39,118 nt of DNA from Mycobacterium szulgai (GCF_002116635.1 NZ_LQPW01000072.1:1-39118); one strand, 5' to 3'. Shown: positions 1-8,452, counted from the stretch's first letter. Notes: a model not told the origin generated them from the sequence alone. Numbers and translations: made by a program.

Positions 1-2
1 CA

Positions 3-242
3 CCGGAATTACCCCCGCCGCCGCCACCGCAACAGGCCCCGCCGCCACCGCAACAGCCGCCGCCTCCCGATATTGCGCCCCAGCCAGGAGACGCGTCCGG
101 TGGTGGGGGAGGAATTGGTCCCGGCGGCTCCGGAGGTGGCCCCGGCGGCGCCGGCGGTGGTAGCGGCACTGGCGGTAGCGGGCCCGGGGAGCCTTCGCCT
201 GAGCCTGCGATGCCTCCGGGCTTTGTCGGGCTTGCACCCTGA
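3..242 (+). CDS. C-terminal tail of a Pro/Gly-rich protein (5' truncated by window)
   Basis: The reading frame is open from the window edge to TGA at 240-242. It encodes a low-complexity tail: runs of five to six prolines separated by QQ pairs, then a Gly/Ser/Pro stretch of about 40 residues, ending in MPPGFVGLAP. The folded part of the protein lies left of the window, so its family cannot be read. The stop is two bases from the stop of the convergent minus-strand gene, which supports a real 3' end. Such tails occur on many mycobacterial surface and regulatory proteins, but none can be named here. Confidence 0.55.
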   Translation, partial: PELPPPPPPQQAPPPPQQPPPPDIAPQPGDASGGGGGIGPGGSGGGPGGAGGGSGTGGSGPGEPSPEPAMPPGFVGLAP

Positions 243-244
243 CG

Positions 245-1375
245 CTAGTAGGCGGACTCGGCGGCCAGGATTTCAGCGAGATATGCGTCCTCGGGCGGGT
301 GTTCCAACCGCGTGCGCACCCAACTGCGGACCCGGTCGCGGGTTTGCCGGGATTCGGACAGATCGGCCCCGACGACCACCGAGGTTGCCGGCCAATCGTG
401 GTTCCAGGCCGCCGATTCGGTAATCGGCCGCTGCTGCGCATCGACCATTGGCACGGTGGCGCGGCCATCGGCTTCCAGGGTGCCGGCACCACCGACCTCA
501 CCCGAGCGGACCTGTACGGTGATGCCGGTCGGCGGCTGCGGTCCGATCACGTCCGCGCGCACCACGGCGAATACGGCCAGCCCCGCCGTTTCGACGCTCC
601 AGGCAACGGTGTCCTCGGCGGCATCGAAGATTCCCGGGGGAACCGCACCCCAGTTGATCGAGGCGACCCCGCGGGCAATCGCGGCGCCACCACGCGGACT
701 CCGGTCGACGCCGGCGGCCAGCGAGTAGTCGTCCTGACGCCCGGTGGCCAAGGTGCTCACAGCGCCCGAAACATCAAGTGCAGCAGTAAGTTCGGTCCAT
801 CCGTCGCCGTCGACACCGATCTCGTCGGCCAACTCGGCACCGGCGTGCACCAACTGCCGGATACGCGGATCGTCGGCGCGGGCGTGCGTGGTGAGGGCGA
901 CGGCGTGCGGCGCGAGCAATCCGGCCACGTCCGAGTCCAGGGTGTCGTCGGTGAAGAAGCCCTGCGCGGCTCCGGTCAGCAACGCGATCTCGACGTCGAG
1001 CAGCGCGTGGTCAAGTGCGGCGATACCGTCGCGCTGACTGGCCGGCCACCAGCGCCGCAGCCAATGGCCCACCGCCAGTCTGCGCAACGGGGCAAGAGAT
1101 CCGGGAACCAGGTCGACTCCGGTGACGTCGATGCCGTCGGGTTCGCCTTCGGCGGCCTGCACGGCTGAAACCAGGGTGACGTGACCGGCCTCACCGACCA
1201 CTCGCCACAGCCAGTCCGCCCGGGAGACATCGGTGAAGGCGATCTCGGTGGCCTCGGTCGGATCGTCGATAGTCCACGACAGCACCGCGCCGCTGACTTC
1301 CAACACTGCGGTCAGCGGCGAGACTGCGGCTGTACCGCCGGTGATCCACAGGCCGGACTCGGTGACCAACCTCAT
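245..1375 (-). CDS. Unrecognised 376-aa protein, second gene of a minus-strand pair
   Basis: I do not recognise this family. The protein is 376 aa, acidic, with no Cys-rich motif, signal peptide or membrane segment. Its alternating hydrophobic pattern suggests much beta structure in the N-terminal 90 residues and again near the C-terminus (GLAVFAVVRADVIG, GITVQVRSGE). The ATG start overlaps the stop of the upstream gene by four bases (ATGA, 1372-1375), so the two are translationally coupled. Third-position GC bias, the coupling and the 2-bp convergent junction at 240-247 support a real gene. Its neighbours are a CHAT protease and a TPR protein, so a shared role is possible, but this is inference from proximity. 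Confidence 0.75.
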   Translation of the reverse strand: MRLVTESGLWITGGTAAVSPLTAVLEVSGAVLSWTIDDPTEATEIAFTDVSRADWLWRVVGEAGHVTLVSAVQAAEGEPDGIDVTGVDLVPGSLAPLRRLAVGHWLRRWWPASQRDGIAALDHALLDVEIALLTGAAQGFFTDDTLDSDVAGLLAPHAVALTTHARADDPRIRQLVHAGAELADEIGVDGDGWTELTAALDVSGAVSTLATGRQDDYSLAAGVDRSPRGGAAIARGVASINWGAVPPGIFDAAEDTVAWSVETAGLAVFAVVRADVIGPQPPTGITVQVRSGEVGGAGTLEADGRATVPMVDAQQRPITESAAWNHDWPATSVVVGADLSESRQTRDRVRSWVRTRLEHPPEDAYLAEILAAESAY

Positions 1376-2685
1376 CCCGCCACCTGCAATTCCAGCATCG
1401 ACTTAATCCGTTGCCGATGGTCCAGGCTCACCGACCGGGCCACGCCCTCGAGCAGCGAACGCACGTCGTCGACGTCGTCGCAGGGCTCCTGCCAGACGTC
1501 GCGCCCGTGCAGCCGGGCCCACAGCCGGCTGAGGTAGGGCTGCGCGTAGGCGGCGAGGTCGTCGACCACTTGGCGTTGCCGCGGATGGATCGGGCCACCT
1601 TCGGCGAGATAACGCCGAGCGTGCAGGACGTAGGCCTCCTTGCGCAGCCGCGCCTGGATCTGTGCGGCCAGGGCGTAGCGGCTGTCCACCGAGCGGTCCA
1701 AGGGTGCCAGCTCGACCGCGACCTCGATGCCGGCCACCAGCGTTGCTTGCTTGTCTTCAGCCAACAACCCCCAGGGCGCGCTGGCCCGGTCGACCTCTTC
1801 GGCGCACAACAGCGGGATGTCGGGCAGCGCGTCGCGGTCCAAAGCGCGCCGCAGCGTGGCACGTACCCGGTCCACCACGCTGCGATCCAGGGGGCGGTCG
1901 CTGTCGGAGCCGCCGCTGATCTTCGGTTTCTTTTGTGGCTCAACCGAACTCAGGCCAAGCTTGACGATCGACCAGGGCAGCTCTGCCGCTTCGACACGCG
2001 CGAGTGCGCCCAGGTTGTAGGGCGTGGCGTCGGCGATCGCGGCCGACCAGACCCGCTGGCGCGCGGTCGCGGCACTATGGCTGGTCGCCGACCCGAGCAC
2101 GGTCGTCAGCTCGGCCAGAAATGGTTCGATGGCCGTGTCGTCGGCCCGCACGTCGCGCCAGCTGCGGTCAAGCTGATCGGTGAGGCCGGCGACGGCCCGG
2201 GGATCTGCGACGTATTCGTTGAGCACCTCGATCGCGGTGCGGTCCCGGCCCTGGTGAATATCCAGGAGCACAGCCGCCGGTGTGTGGCGATCCTGCGGCG
2301 TGGGTGCGCCTTTCGTCACCGCGAGCTCGAAGCACACTGGGAAGTACAGTTCCTGAGCGTTGCCGCTGCGGATCCGCTGCCGGCGGCGCTCGAGTTTGAG
2401 AATTTCGAACCACGCTGCCGCGGAACGCAATTGGGGGCCGCTGGCCACGATGAGGTCATGCATCGCCGCGGCCGTCTCGGCGGGCACGACAGGATTCGAG
2501 TACTGGGGATTGGACCGCAATCGCAGCACCAGCGGATCGATGATGCGTTTGACGGTCCGGCTCAGCGGGCCGCCGTCGTCGCTGCTGAGCACCTCAACGC
2601 CGGGACCGACTGCGCGCCACGCCTGGTCGATGACCGCCCGGCGGGCATGCCCTACCGCGACGACCACCTGCTGACCCGCGTTCAT
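1372..2685 (-). CDS. Unrecognised 437-aa protein, first gene of a minus-strand pair
   Basis: I do not recognise this family. The chosen ATG at 2685 gives 437 aa beginning MNAGQQVVVAVGHARR. The frame stays open upstream to 2970, but that stretch is the shadow of the opposite-strand gene at 2770-3108. A TATCCT hexamer ends six bases before the ATG, consistent with leaderless transcription from this start. The C-terminal half is rich in Arg/Ala helices (RRALDRDALPD, AQIQARLRKEA) and carries APWGLLAED, which resembles the RVPWGLLAV segment of the neighbouring CHAT protein; a distant relation cannot be judged by eye. No membrane segment is visible. It overlaps the downstream gene by ATGA. Confidence 0.75.
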   Translation of the reverse strand: MNAGQQVVVAVGHARRAVIDQAWRAVGPGVEVLSSDDGGPLSRTVKRIIDPLVLRLRSNPQYSNPVVPAETAAAMHDLIVASGPQLRSAAAWFEILKLERRRQRIRSGNAQELYFPVCFELAVTKGAPTPQDRHTPAAVLLDIHQGRDRTAIEVLNEYVADPRAVAGLTDQLDRSWRDVRADDTAIEPFLAELTTVLGSATSHSAATARQRVWSAAIADATPYNLGALARVEAAELPWSIVKLGLSSVEPQKKPKISGGSDSDRPLDRSVVDRVRATLRRALDRDALPDIPLLCAEEVDRASAPWGLLAEDKQATLVAGIEVAVELAPLDRSVDSRYALAAQIQARLRKEAYVLHARRYLAEGGPIHPRQRQVVDDLAAYAQPYLSRLWARLHGRDVWQEPCDDVDDVRSLLEGVARSVSLDHRQRIKSMLELQVAG

Positions 2686-2691
2686 GTGCAC

Positions 2692-2697
2692 AGGATA
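2692..2697 (-). promoter_or_regulatory. -10 element TATCCT of a probable leaderless promoter
   Basis: On the minus strand TATCCT fits the mycobacterial TANNNT -10 consensus and is followed by six bases and then the ATG at 2685. Transcription should therefore begin at or very near the start codon. No convincing -35 is visible. Confidence 0.4.
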
Positions 2698-2769
2698 GGT
2701 GCAACGGCGAAAATAGTGACAGCCGAAAAGTTGGGTTCGGTAGCCGGCCGGTTCCTCGAAGCTGGTCGC

Positions 2770-3108
2770 ATGAACAACTCGAAGCTGCTGGCAATGTTCC
2801 ACCGGCTGTGGATCGCACTGAACTGGGTGGTCCGGCGCAACGTCGCCGGCGACGGCCCTACCGTCGGCGTGGGCACCGTGGTGGACGCCGACCGGGCGGC
2901 CGGCGAGCGCGAGATCTGGATCGAGGTGGCCAGCGTGGACGGCGACACCTTCATCGGCAAACTGGTGCACGATGACGGCGATCCGAACGTCTCGATGCTG
3001 CGACCTGGCCTGGTGGTGCTGGTCGCATTCGACCCCACTGCCCGCGAACAGCTTTCGCTGCCCGACGACGTACTGGCCGTCCGCGCGAAGAACTTGATCC
3101 TGGCGTGA
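2770..3108 (+). CDS. Unrecognised 112-aa protein between CHAT and companion operons
   Basis: The ATG at 2770 gives a 112-aa protein: a short amphipathic N-terminus (LLAMFHRLWIALNWVVRR) followed by a compact beta-rich part (GVGTVVDADR, REIWIEVASVDGDTFIGKL, GLVVLVAFDPTAREQLSLPDD). It is mixed-charge and has no signal peptide. It is divergent from the 437-aa gene (84-bp gap) and convergent with the CHAT gene (12-bp gap), so it sits inside the cluster on the opposite strand. A long frame in phase upstream is only the antisense of the neighbouring gene. Function unknown. Confidence 0.65.
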   Translation: MNNSKLLAMFHRLWIALNWVVRRNVAGDGPTVGVGTVVDADRAAGEREIWIEVASVDGDTFIGKLVHDDGDPNVSMLRPGLVVLVAFDPTAREQLSLPDDVLAVRAKNLILA

Positions 3109-3120
3109 TTATTACCGTGA

Positions 3121-4473
3121 TCACCGTGCCCCATCGACGGCGAAGGTGACCAGGGCGCCCCAATACAGCGGGCTGGCGGTACGGGCCCCGTCCCGCCAGC
3201 GCCGCATTTGTTCGCGTTGCCAGCGATTCACCGCGCAACCGGCCTCGACTGCCTCGTGCGCTTCGTCGACGGCGACGACCACTTCAGCCATGGGATCGTT
3301 CAAATCGGTTCCGCCCGAGGCGAACTGCCGATACGCCGCTGTGGTGGGCAACGACCACAAGGTAGCGGTCACCAGCTGCGCGCCGCCCAAGATCATCGCC
3401 GCCACCAGGCCGGTGGCCTCATCGAATTGGTAGTCGCCACCGGATGCGCAGGCCAGCAACGCTACCCGCGGCGGCATCGGCAACCGCAGGGACATCAGAT
3501 CCGAAGCGGTGAGCGGACGGTGGTCGCCGATGGGGTCCGCGTCGCCGGGAATCTGCGCGGTACAAGCCAGGTGTAGCGCGGCCCGATCGGCCTGGGCGAG
3601 ATCGCCGTCGGCCGAACTCGCGTGACCGACATATACCAGCCGGCTCGGGTGCGCAGCCAGCTGCTCGGCCAGCCAACGGCGGTCGGCGTCCTGGCGGCGG
3701 AACAACTCGACCGCACTCTCGACCCCCGGCAGCACCGCGTGGCGCTGCATCGCCGCGGCGAAGTGTCGCGCCAGCGGCGTCTGGTCCGACGGTCTGCCGA
3801 GCACCGACCCGAGTGGGGAATCCGGGCGCTGGCCGGGTACTCGAGGATCCAGAACCAGTACGGCCGGAGCGTCTGGCCTGGTGTCCCAAGCGACGGCCGC
3901 TCGCGGCCCGTGCACGATGTTCTGTGGCACCGCCATCAGCACGTCGACCAGCTCCATCAGCCGATGGCCGTCGGTGTGTTCGTTGATATCGGTCAGCTGC
4001 CAAGGGATTCGGGCAGCGACCCGGCCGCTGGCGGTGATGGCTTCCTGGCGGGCCCGCACCAACTCTTCCTTGCTGGGCCCGGATTTCGGCACCGCCAGCA
4101 GTCCCCACGGGACACGCGCCAGCCGGGCACTGGGGGAGACGAACAGCACCGGTCGCGGCGACGCCACGCATTCGTTCAGCAGCTGCCAGCCCGCTTGCCC
4201 GATGAGCAGCACACCCAGGATGTAGGCGAGCGTCAGTTCGGTGTCCGGTGCTGCGAAGGGGCCGGTGGCCAATGCGCGCTCGATGGCGTCTCGTCTGGTC
4301 TCGCTGCCGTGTGGTTCGGGCAGTGCATCTGTCAATTCGTGGATGGCCGCCAACAGAATTGGCTCTTCCACCACCCAGTTGACTGTCCTTTCCGGCTGCC
4401 CGACAATGCGCAAACTGGCGTACGTGGCGATGCCGACGTCGGCGTATCGCAGCACCAGAGTCGGCCGGCTCAT
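3121..4473 (-). CDS. CHAT-domain cysteine protease-like protein
   Basis: This 450-aa protein has the two hallmark motifs of the CHAT (caspase HetF-associated with TPRs) peptidase fold: a catalytic His in LVYVGHASS (His284) and a catalytic Cys in VALLACASGG (Cys342), followed by the usual GLVAAMILGGAQLVTATLW segment and a C-terminal PLYWGALVTF strand. The N-terminal 200 residues are less typical; RLARVPWGLLAV (about 118-128) matches the common pre-CHAT motif. Its ATG overlaps the stop of the upstream TPR gene by four bases (ATGA). CHAT proteases paired with TPR proteins serve as proteolytic effectors or regulators in bacteria, including some defence systems. The substrate here is unknown. The fold is clear; the role is inference. 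Confidence 0.85.
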   Translation of the reverse strand: MSRPTLVLRYADVGIATYASLRIVGQPERTVNWVVEEPILLAAIHELTDALPEPHGSETRRDAIERALATGPFAAPDTELTLAYILGVLLIGQAGWQLLNECVASPRPVLFVSPSARLARVPWGLLAVPKSGPSKEELVRARQEAITASGRVAARIPWQLTDINEHTDGHRLMELVDVLMAVPQNIVHGPRAAVAWDTRPDAPAVLVLDPRVPGQRPDSPLGSVLGRPSDQTPLARHFAAAMQRHAVLPGVESAVELFRRQDADRRWLAEQLAAHPSRLVYVGHASSADGDLAQADRAALHLACTAQIPGDADPIGDHRPLTASDLMSLRLPMPPRVALLACASGGDYQFDEATGLVAAMILGGAQLVTATLWSLPTTAAYRQFASGGTDLNDPMAEVVVAVDEAHEAVEAGCAVNRWQREQMRRWRDGARTASPLYWGALVTFAVDGAR

Positions 4474-6179
4474 GGCCAGGTCGACCAGGCCGGTTCGGCG
4501 GCGGTGACGTCACGGCCGTAGCGCTGCAACGCCAGCGCGCGATAGTGGCTCATGATCGGCGGGGTATCCGGCTGCATCTGCAATGGCGGCAGCGGGCCGA
4601 GCCGGGTCAGCGACCCGCCGCCCCGGCTCGGCGGCCCGGCGGCGGCAAGCGCGTCTTCGGCGTCGACGAGCACGGGTGTGGCGGTGGAGGCCCACTCGCC
4701 CAGCTTGTAGCGTTCCGGTTCGGCGCTGAAAGTCCCTCGAGCGCTGTGGTATTCGACGAGCTCGCTGATCAGTTGGGTGTTCTCCCACTCCCAGGCAACG
4801 GCGAAGGCGCTGGCTAGGATGGGCGCCGAAACGCGCGCCGCCCAGCGCGCTCGGGCGTCGGCATCTGCGATGGAGTACCGCACCGAGTCGACGGCCAGCG
4901 CGGCCGGCACCTTGAGTTCGGCGGCCTGTTCGAGCTTGGTCATCGCGCGCCAGTACTGCGGCGTGCCGACTTCTCCGTGCAGGATGCCGAGCGACTCCGC
5001 TTGACGCGCTTCGGTTTCCTGCAGTGTTTCGTCCGGATCTCCCGAGCCGTCGAAGCCCAAGTCCGCCAGAGCGTCTGCGCGCCATACGGTACCGAGGTGA
5101 TTGTCGAGTTGGGCGTACTGCAGCCAGCTACTGCGCGGCGAGGAATCCAGCAATTCCCGGGCCTGGGCGATAAGCTCGACCGCTTCGGCGAATCGGCCCC
5201 AGAAGATCGCTATCCAACTGCGCTGCAACAGAATGCGATGCAGATACAGCGGCTTGCCCAATTCGCGCCAGTGCTTTTCGGCCTGTTCCCAGCACTGGTC
5301 GGCGGCCTCGAGCGCGCCACTTCCCAGCCGGGTGAGGCCGAGATACAGCCAGCAGCGGGAGACATCATGAGCTCTGGCGTATTTCGCTATGACCGGGTAG
5401 GCCTCCGATGCCAGCCGCTCGGTCTCCGCGTGGTCGGCTGCCGACCAGCACGCCGCAGCCCGTTCCAATTGCGTTTGGGCGGTGGCCAATTCCCAGCCGT
5501 TGGCCTGTGCTCGGGCGCCGGCCCGGCGCAGCCAGGGTTCGGCTTCGGACAGTCGCCCTGTCTCGACGCAGAATCTGCCATACGCGGTGGCGCCGATAAC
5601 CCGGAGGTAGTCCGTGCAGGCAGGGCCCTCGATTGCTTCGATCACCTTCTCCCACAAGGGAAGCGAACGCACGTGCAAGTCGTCGTCGCAAAGTGCGCTC
5701 GCGCAGAGTATCTGGGCGTGGGTGATCAGCTGTGTGCGTTCGCCGGCCAGGTCGCGAAATTGCCCGTCGTCGGGTGCGGCCAGCGATGCCAGTGCCATCG
5801 CGGCGCCTTCGTGATCGCCGTGGGCGGCGGCCAGTCCGGTTTGCAGAAACTGGGCGTGCCGCGCATATCGGCAGACCAGGTGCCTGATTTCGGACTGGGA
5901 CATGGTGACCTGGCTGGCCGCCGCTGGCTCGGTGCCCGCCAGAATTCCCGAGTAGATGGCGACACAGTCGTGGATGCGCTGGACGCATTCTTGGGCGCCG
6001 TCAGTGGCGCCGCGAGCGAGGTAGATCTCGCCCAGCTGGGCAAACACTTCCAGCAAAAAGTCGTCGCGATCGGCCTCTTCGATCTGCGGTATCAAGGACA
6101 GCAGCAGATCCCGGGCTTGGTCCTCGTTGCCGCTGTGCGCCAGCGTCCGGGTACGTTCCAATTCGCCGGGAATCGACAC
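4470..6179 (-). CDS. TPR-repeat protein coupled to the CHAT protease
   Basis: From the preferred GTG at 6179 the protein is 569 aa of almost pure alpha-helical repeats with the TPR spacing of small and large residues (for example FAQLGEIYLARGATDGAQECV, CWLYLGLTRLGSGALEAADQCW). The frame could begin at 6275 (601 aa), but those extra 32 residues are Cys/Arg-rich, are not TPR-like, and would be translated through a strong hairpin at 6223-6247. A TATGAT hexamer lies six bases before the GTG, supporting a leaderless start there. The ATGA overlap couples it to the CHAT gene. TPR partners usually bind the substrate or trigger of CHAT proteases; that role here is inferred. Confidence 0.8.
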   Translation of the reverse strand: MSIPGELERTRTLAHSGNEDQARDLLLSLIPQIEEADRDDFLLEVFAQLGEIYLARGATDGAQECVQRIHDCVAIYSGILAGTEPAAASQVTMSQSEIRHLVCRYARHAQFLQTGLAAAHGDHEGAAMALASLAAPDDGQFRDLAGERTQLITHAQILCASALCDDDLHVRSLPLWEKVIEAIEGPACTDYLRVIGATAYGRFCVETGRLSEAEPWLRRAGARAQANGWELATAQTQLERAAACWSAADHAETERLASEAYPVIAKYARAHDVSRCWLYLGLTRLGSGALEAADQCWEQAEKHWRELGKPLYLHRILLQRSWIAIFWGRFAEAVELIAQARELLDSSPRSSWLQYAQLDNHLGTVWRADALADLGFDGSGDPDETLQETEARQAESLGILHGEVGTPQYWRAMTKLEQAAELKVPAALAVDSVRYSIADADARARWAARVSAPILASAFAVAWEWENTQLISELVEYHSARGTFSAEPERYKLGEWASTATPVLVDAEDALAAAGPPSRGGGSLTRLGPLPPLQMQPDTPPIMSHYRALALQRYGRDVTAAEPAWSTWP

Positions 6180-6185
6180 GGCTGC

Positions 6186-6191
6186 ATCATA
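6186..6191 (-). promoter_or_regulatory. -10 element TATGAT for the TPR-CHAT operon
   Basis: TATGAT is close to the ideal TATAAT and is separated by six bases from the GTG at 6179, so the transcript probably begins at the start codon. It lies downstream of the hairpin at 6223-6247, giving TPR-CHAT its own promoter apart from the lipoprotein gene. The -35 region (about CTAAAC) is weak. Confidence 0.45.
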
Positions 6192-6222
6192 AGTCCGCCG
6201 GGCGGTTGGTTTAGTCCGAAGC

Positions 6223-6247
6223 GGCGGACATGCTGTGCATGCCCGCC
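6223..6247 (-). terminator. Hairpin after the lipoprotein gene
   Basis: In the minus-strand transcript GGCGGGCATGC and GCATGTCCGCC form an 11-bp stem (one G-U pair) around a 3-nt loop, 19 bases after the lipoprotein stop codon. There is no U tract, as is common for mycobacterial hairpins, so termination is likely but unproven. Confidence 0.5.
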
Positions 6248-6265
6248 GTCCGGAATACCCCTCGA

Positions 6266-6739
6266 TCAACCGCACGTCACCTTGATGTTGAAGTCCTTGG
6301 TGATCATTCCGGCCATCGGGTTCTTCAGGTCGGCGCCTTGCGCCTGGCCGGTGATGGTGTAGGTCTTGCCATCCACTGACACCTTGGCCGAGCCGACCTT
6401 CGAGCCCATGTTGTCGGCCACCGAGAGGGCGTTGCCGTCGACAACGAGGGCCAGCGATTGGACCGCTGGCGGATTCGCGTCGGTCATCACCACCGCCAGC
6501 GCCTGCTGCTGGCCGCCGGTGGACCCGCTGCCGATGTTGATTTTTCCGCCCTGCTTGACGCAGGTAACCGACGCGGGGTTCAAGCCGGGCAGGTCAGTGC
6601 CGCCAACCTGGACCTGGGTGCCGCCACCGCCGGTGGCGACGCTGGCTGCCGGGCTGGCCGTGTGGCCGCCGCTGGCACAGCCGACCAGCGCCACTGCGCA
6701 GCCAACGGTTCCGATCGCAGCCGCGATAACACGTTTCAC
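6266..6739 (-). CDS. LpqH (19-kDa antigen) family lipoprotein
   Basis: The 157-aa product starts at GTG 6739, chosen because AAGGAA lies seven bases upstream. Residues 1-20 are a lipoprotein signal peptide with lipobox LVGC and lipidated Cys21, followed by a Gly/Ser/Thr linker. The mature domain matches what I remember of the 19-kDa antigen LpqH, notably VVMTDANPPAVQSLAL, YTITGQAQGADLKNPM and the terminal FNIKVTCG, with two cysteines (VTCVKQ and VTCG) placed for a disulfide. It is a paralogue-type member; lpqH itself lies elsewhere in M. tuberculosis. These are surface-exposed acylated proteins, and LpqH is a TLR2 ligand. It is divergent from the enoyl-CoA hydratase gene. Confidence 0.85.
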   Translation of the reverse strand: MKRVIAAAIGTVGCAVALVGCASGGHTASPAASVATGGGGTQVQVGGTDLPGLNPASVTCVKQGGKINIGSGSTGGQQQALAVVMTDANPPAVQSLALVVDGNALSVADNMGSKVGSAKVSVDGKTYTITGQAQGADLKNPMAGMITKDFNIKVTCG

Positions 6740-6843
6740 TGGAGTTCCTTCCGTTATGCGCCGCCCCATTGGCGTCGTCATGCAGCAAGTACAAGCGCGC
6801 CGGATCGCTACCGATCCCAACAACGGCGGGCAGACTTGTCCCC

Positions 6844-7584
6844 GTGATCGAAATTCAGACCGTGCAATCGGTGACCGTGTTGACCCTTTCCGCGGGGCGG
6901 GTGAATGCGCTCGACGTCGAGCTGCTGGGGGAGTTGACCGACGCCATCCGCCAGCAAGCCTGGTCGGGCGGTGGCCCGCTGGTGATCACCGGCGCCGGGC
7001 GGGTCTTCTGCGCCGGAGTCGACCTGAACCGGGTGCTCGAGGGCGAGGCGGCCTACACCGACCGGCTGGTCCCGGCCCTTTCGGATGCTTTCGACGTGGT
7101 GTTCAACTACCCGGGCCCGACGGTGGCTGCGATCAACGGCGCCGCGATCGCCGGCGGGTGTGTGCTGGCGTGTGCCTGCGACCGCCGCCTGATCAGCCCC
7201 GACGCGCAGATCGGGGCGTCGGAGGTGCGGGTCGGTGTGCCGTTTCCGGTCGCCGCCCTCGAGGTGATGCGCTACGCATGCGCAGACCACGCTGAAGAAG
7301 TGCTGCTCGGCGGCCGCAACTATCGCGGCCAAGACGCCGTCGGCACAGGTCTGGCGCACACCGTGGTCGCCGAAGGGCTCATTGAGGCGGCCGTCGCGGA
7401 GGCCTCTGACCTGGGCGAGATCCCGGCCGACGCATACCGCCACACCAAGGCCCAGCTACGTGGGCCTACCGCGACGCGGATCCGGGAATCCGGCGACATT
7501 GACGCGCAGGTGCGTCAGTTGTGGGGCGCCGAGCAGACGCGGCGGCTAATCGCTGATTACCTAGAGCGGTTGCGGCGCCGCTGA
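6844..7584 (+). CDS. Enoyl-CoA hydratase/isomerase (crotonase) family protein
   Basis: The 246-aa product from GTG 6844 has the crotonase fold: the oxyanion-hole motifs GAGRVFCAGVDL and NGAAIAGGCVLA, then SEVRVGVPFP and AEEVLLGG. The Glu of ASEVRVG and the Glu of AEEVLLGG align with the two catalytic glutamates of enoyl-CoA hydratase, so hydratase activity is plausible. The typical reaction is hydration of trans-2-enoyl-CoA in fatty-acid beta-oxidation. The frame is open further upstream (to 6769), but the residues before VIEIQTVQ do not look like crotonase. It ends one base before the lucA stop (convergent). Mycobacteria carry many EchA paralogues and the exact one cannot be assigned. Confidence 0.85.
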   Translation: MIEIQTVQSVTVLTLSAGRVNALDVELLGELTDAIRQQAWSGGGPLVITGAGRVFCAGVDLNRVLEGEAAYTDRLVPALSDAFDVVFNYPGPTVAAINGAAIAGGCVLACACDRRLISPDAQIGASEVRVGVPFPVAALEVMRYACADHAEEVLLGGRNYRGQDAVGTGLAHTVVAEGLIEAAVAEASDLGEIPADAYRHTKAQLRGPTATRIRESGDIDAQVRQLWGAEQTRRLIADYLERLRRR

Positions 7585-7585
7585 G

Positions 7586-8452
7586 TCACTCCTCGACGGC
7601 TACTCCGCCGCGGGTCCGCCGGCGGCGATGCGAGGTCTTGCCGGTCGGCCGACGGTTGCGCAACGCGGGTCGGGGTTCCGGCGCGGCCTTCGTTTCCGGG
7701 GATTCTTTGGTTTCCGGAGTTTCTTTGATTTCCGGAGTTTCTTTGGTTTCCGGGGCCGCCGCTTCTTCGGTTGCCGATTCGGGTCCGGGCTCTTCGGGTG
7801 CTTCTTCGGCCGCCGCGGCTTCTTCCGTGGACTCTTCGGCGACCTCGACTTCGGCGGCGGCCTCGGCCTTGTCTTCCGCCTCTTCTTCGGCGTCTTCGGC
7901 TTCGGTCTCGGCTTCGGCTTCGGCTTCGGTCTCGTCTTCGACTTCGTCTGCGGCGGCGTCCTTACGCTTCTTCCCGCGCACCCGCCGCTTCTTGGGTTCC
8001 TTCGGCTTGATCGGTTTCGGTGGCGGCGGCGGGAGTTCGGCGACGAACGACAGGTAGAACGCGAACATGGCCAGCACCGCGATCGCGGCGGCAGCGCCGT
8101 AGACGGCGAACAGCCACCGACCGGCCGTATCCAGGTTGAGCCAGATCTCACTGATCGCCGTGCCCACGATGAGCACCCCGGCCAGCACGTGGGCGACGAT
8201 CGACCAGATTCGTATCGTCAGCGCCAGCTGCGGCACACCGAGTTCTGGCTTGCGGGTACGCAACAGGGTGAACACCACCGGCAGCGCGGTCAGGCCGATC
8301 AGCACGCCCGTCACGATCCGAAGCGCTGTCCCCAGGCTGTGCGACGTGTCGCCCACCAGCTCTGGCCAGCGCGGCAACACGAAATAGAAGAACAGGAAGC
8401 CGGCGCCAATCGACAAAAACACGTGCAACGGCACGGCGACCTTGCGCCCCAT
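7586..8452 (-). CDS. lucA: LucA (Rv3723-type) membrane protein
   Basis: The 288-aa protein has four predicted membrane segments (about 8-27, 41-64, 80-105, 112-140), then PPPPPKPIKPKEPKKRRVRGKKRK and a long Glu/Ala/Thr-rich cytoplasmic tail. Position, next to tRNA-Ser, SRP RNA and the Rv3722c-type aminotransferase, and topology identify it as the Rv3723/LucA orthologue, which coordinates the Mce1 and Mce4 lipid importers in M. tuberculosis. The tail from residue 160 is low complexity, with repeated ETKETPE-like units, and the protein is longer than the 254 aa I recall for Rv3723. ATG 8452 is chosen; ATG 8464 (MRRG) is the alternative. AGGAGG lies only three bases before 8452. Confidence 0.8.
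   Translation of the reverse strand: MGRKVAVPLHVFLSIGAGFLFFYFVLPRWPELVGDTSHSLGTALRIVTGVLIGLTALPVVFTLLRTRKPELGVPQLALTIRIWSIVAHVLAGVLIVGTAISEIWLNLDTAGRWLFAVYGAAAAIAVLAMFAFYLSFVAELPPPPPKPIKPKEPKKRRVRGKKRKDAAADEVEDETEAEAEAETEAEDAEEEAEDKAEAAAEVEVAEESTEEAAAAEEAPEEPGPESATEEAAAPETKETPEIKETPETKESPETKAAPEPRPALRNRRPTGKTSHRRRRTRGGVAVEE

Noticed and set aside
1411..2700. Long plus-strand frame of several hundred codons ahead of the 112-aa gene
   Set aside because: It is the antisense of the 437-aa minus-strand gene; only its last 112 codons (from ATG 2770) lack a better opposite-strand reading.
4977..6362. 461-codon plus-strand frame
   Set aside because: It is the antisense of the TPR gene, caused by high GC at third positions; composition is Arg/Gln/Gly-rich with no motif.
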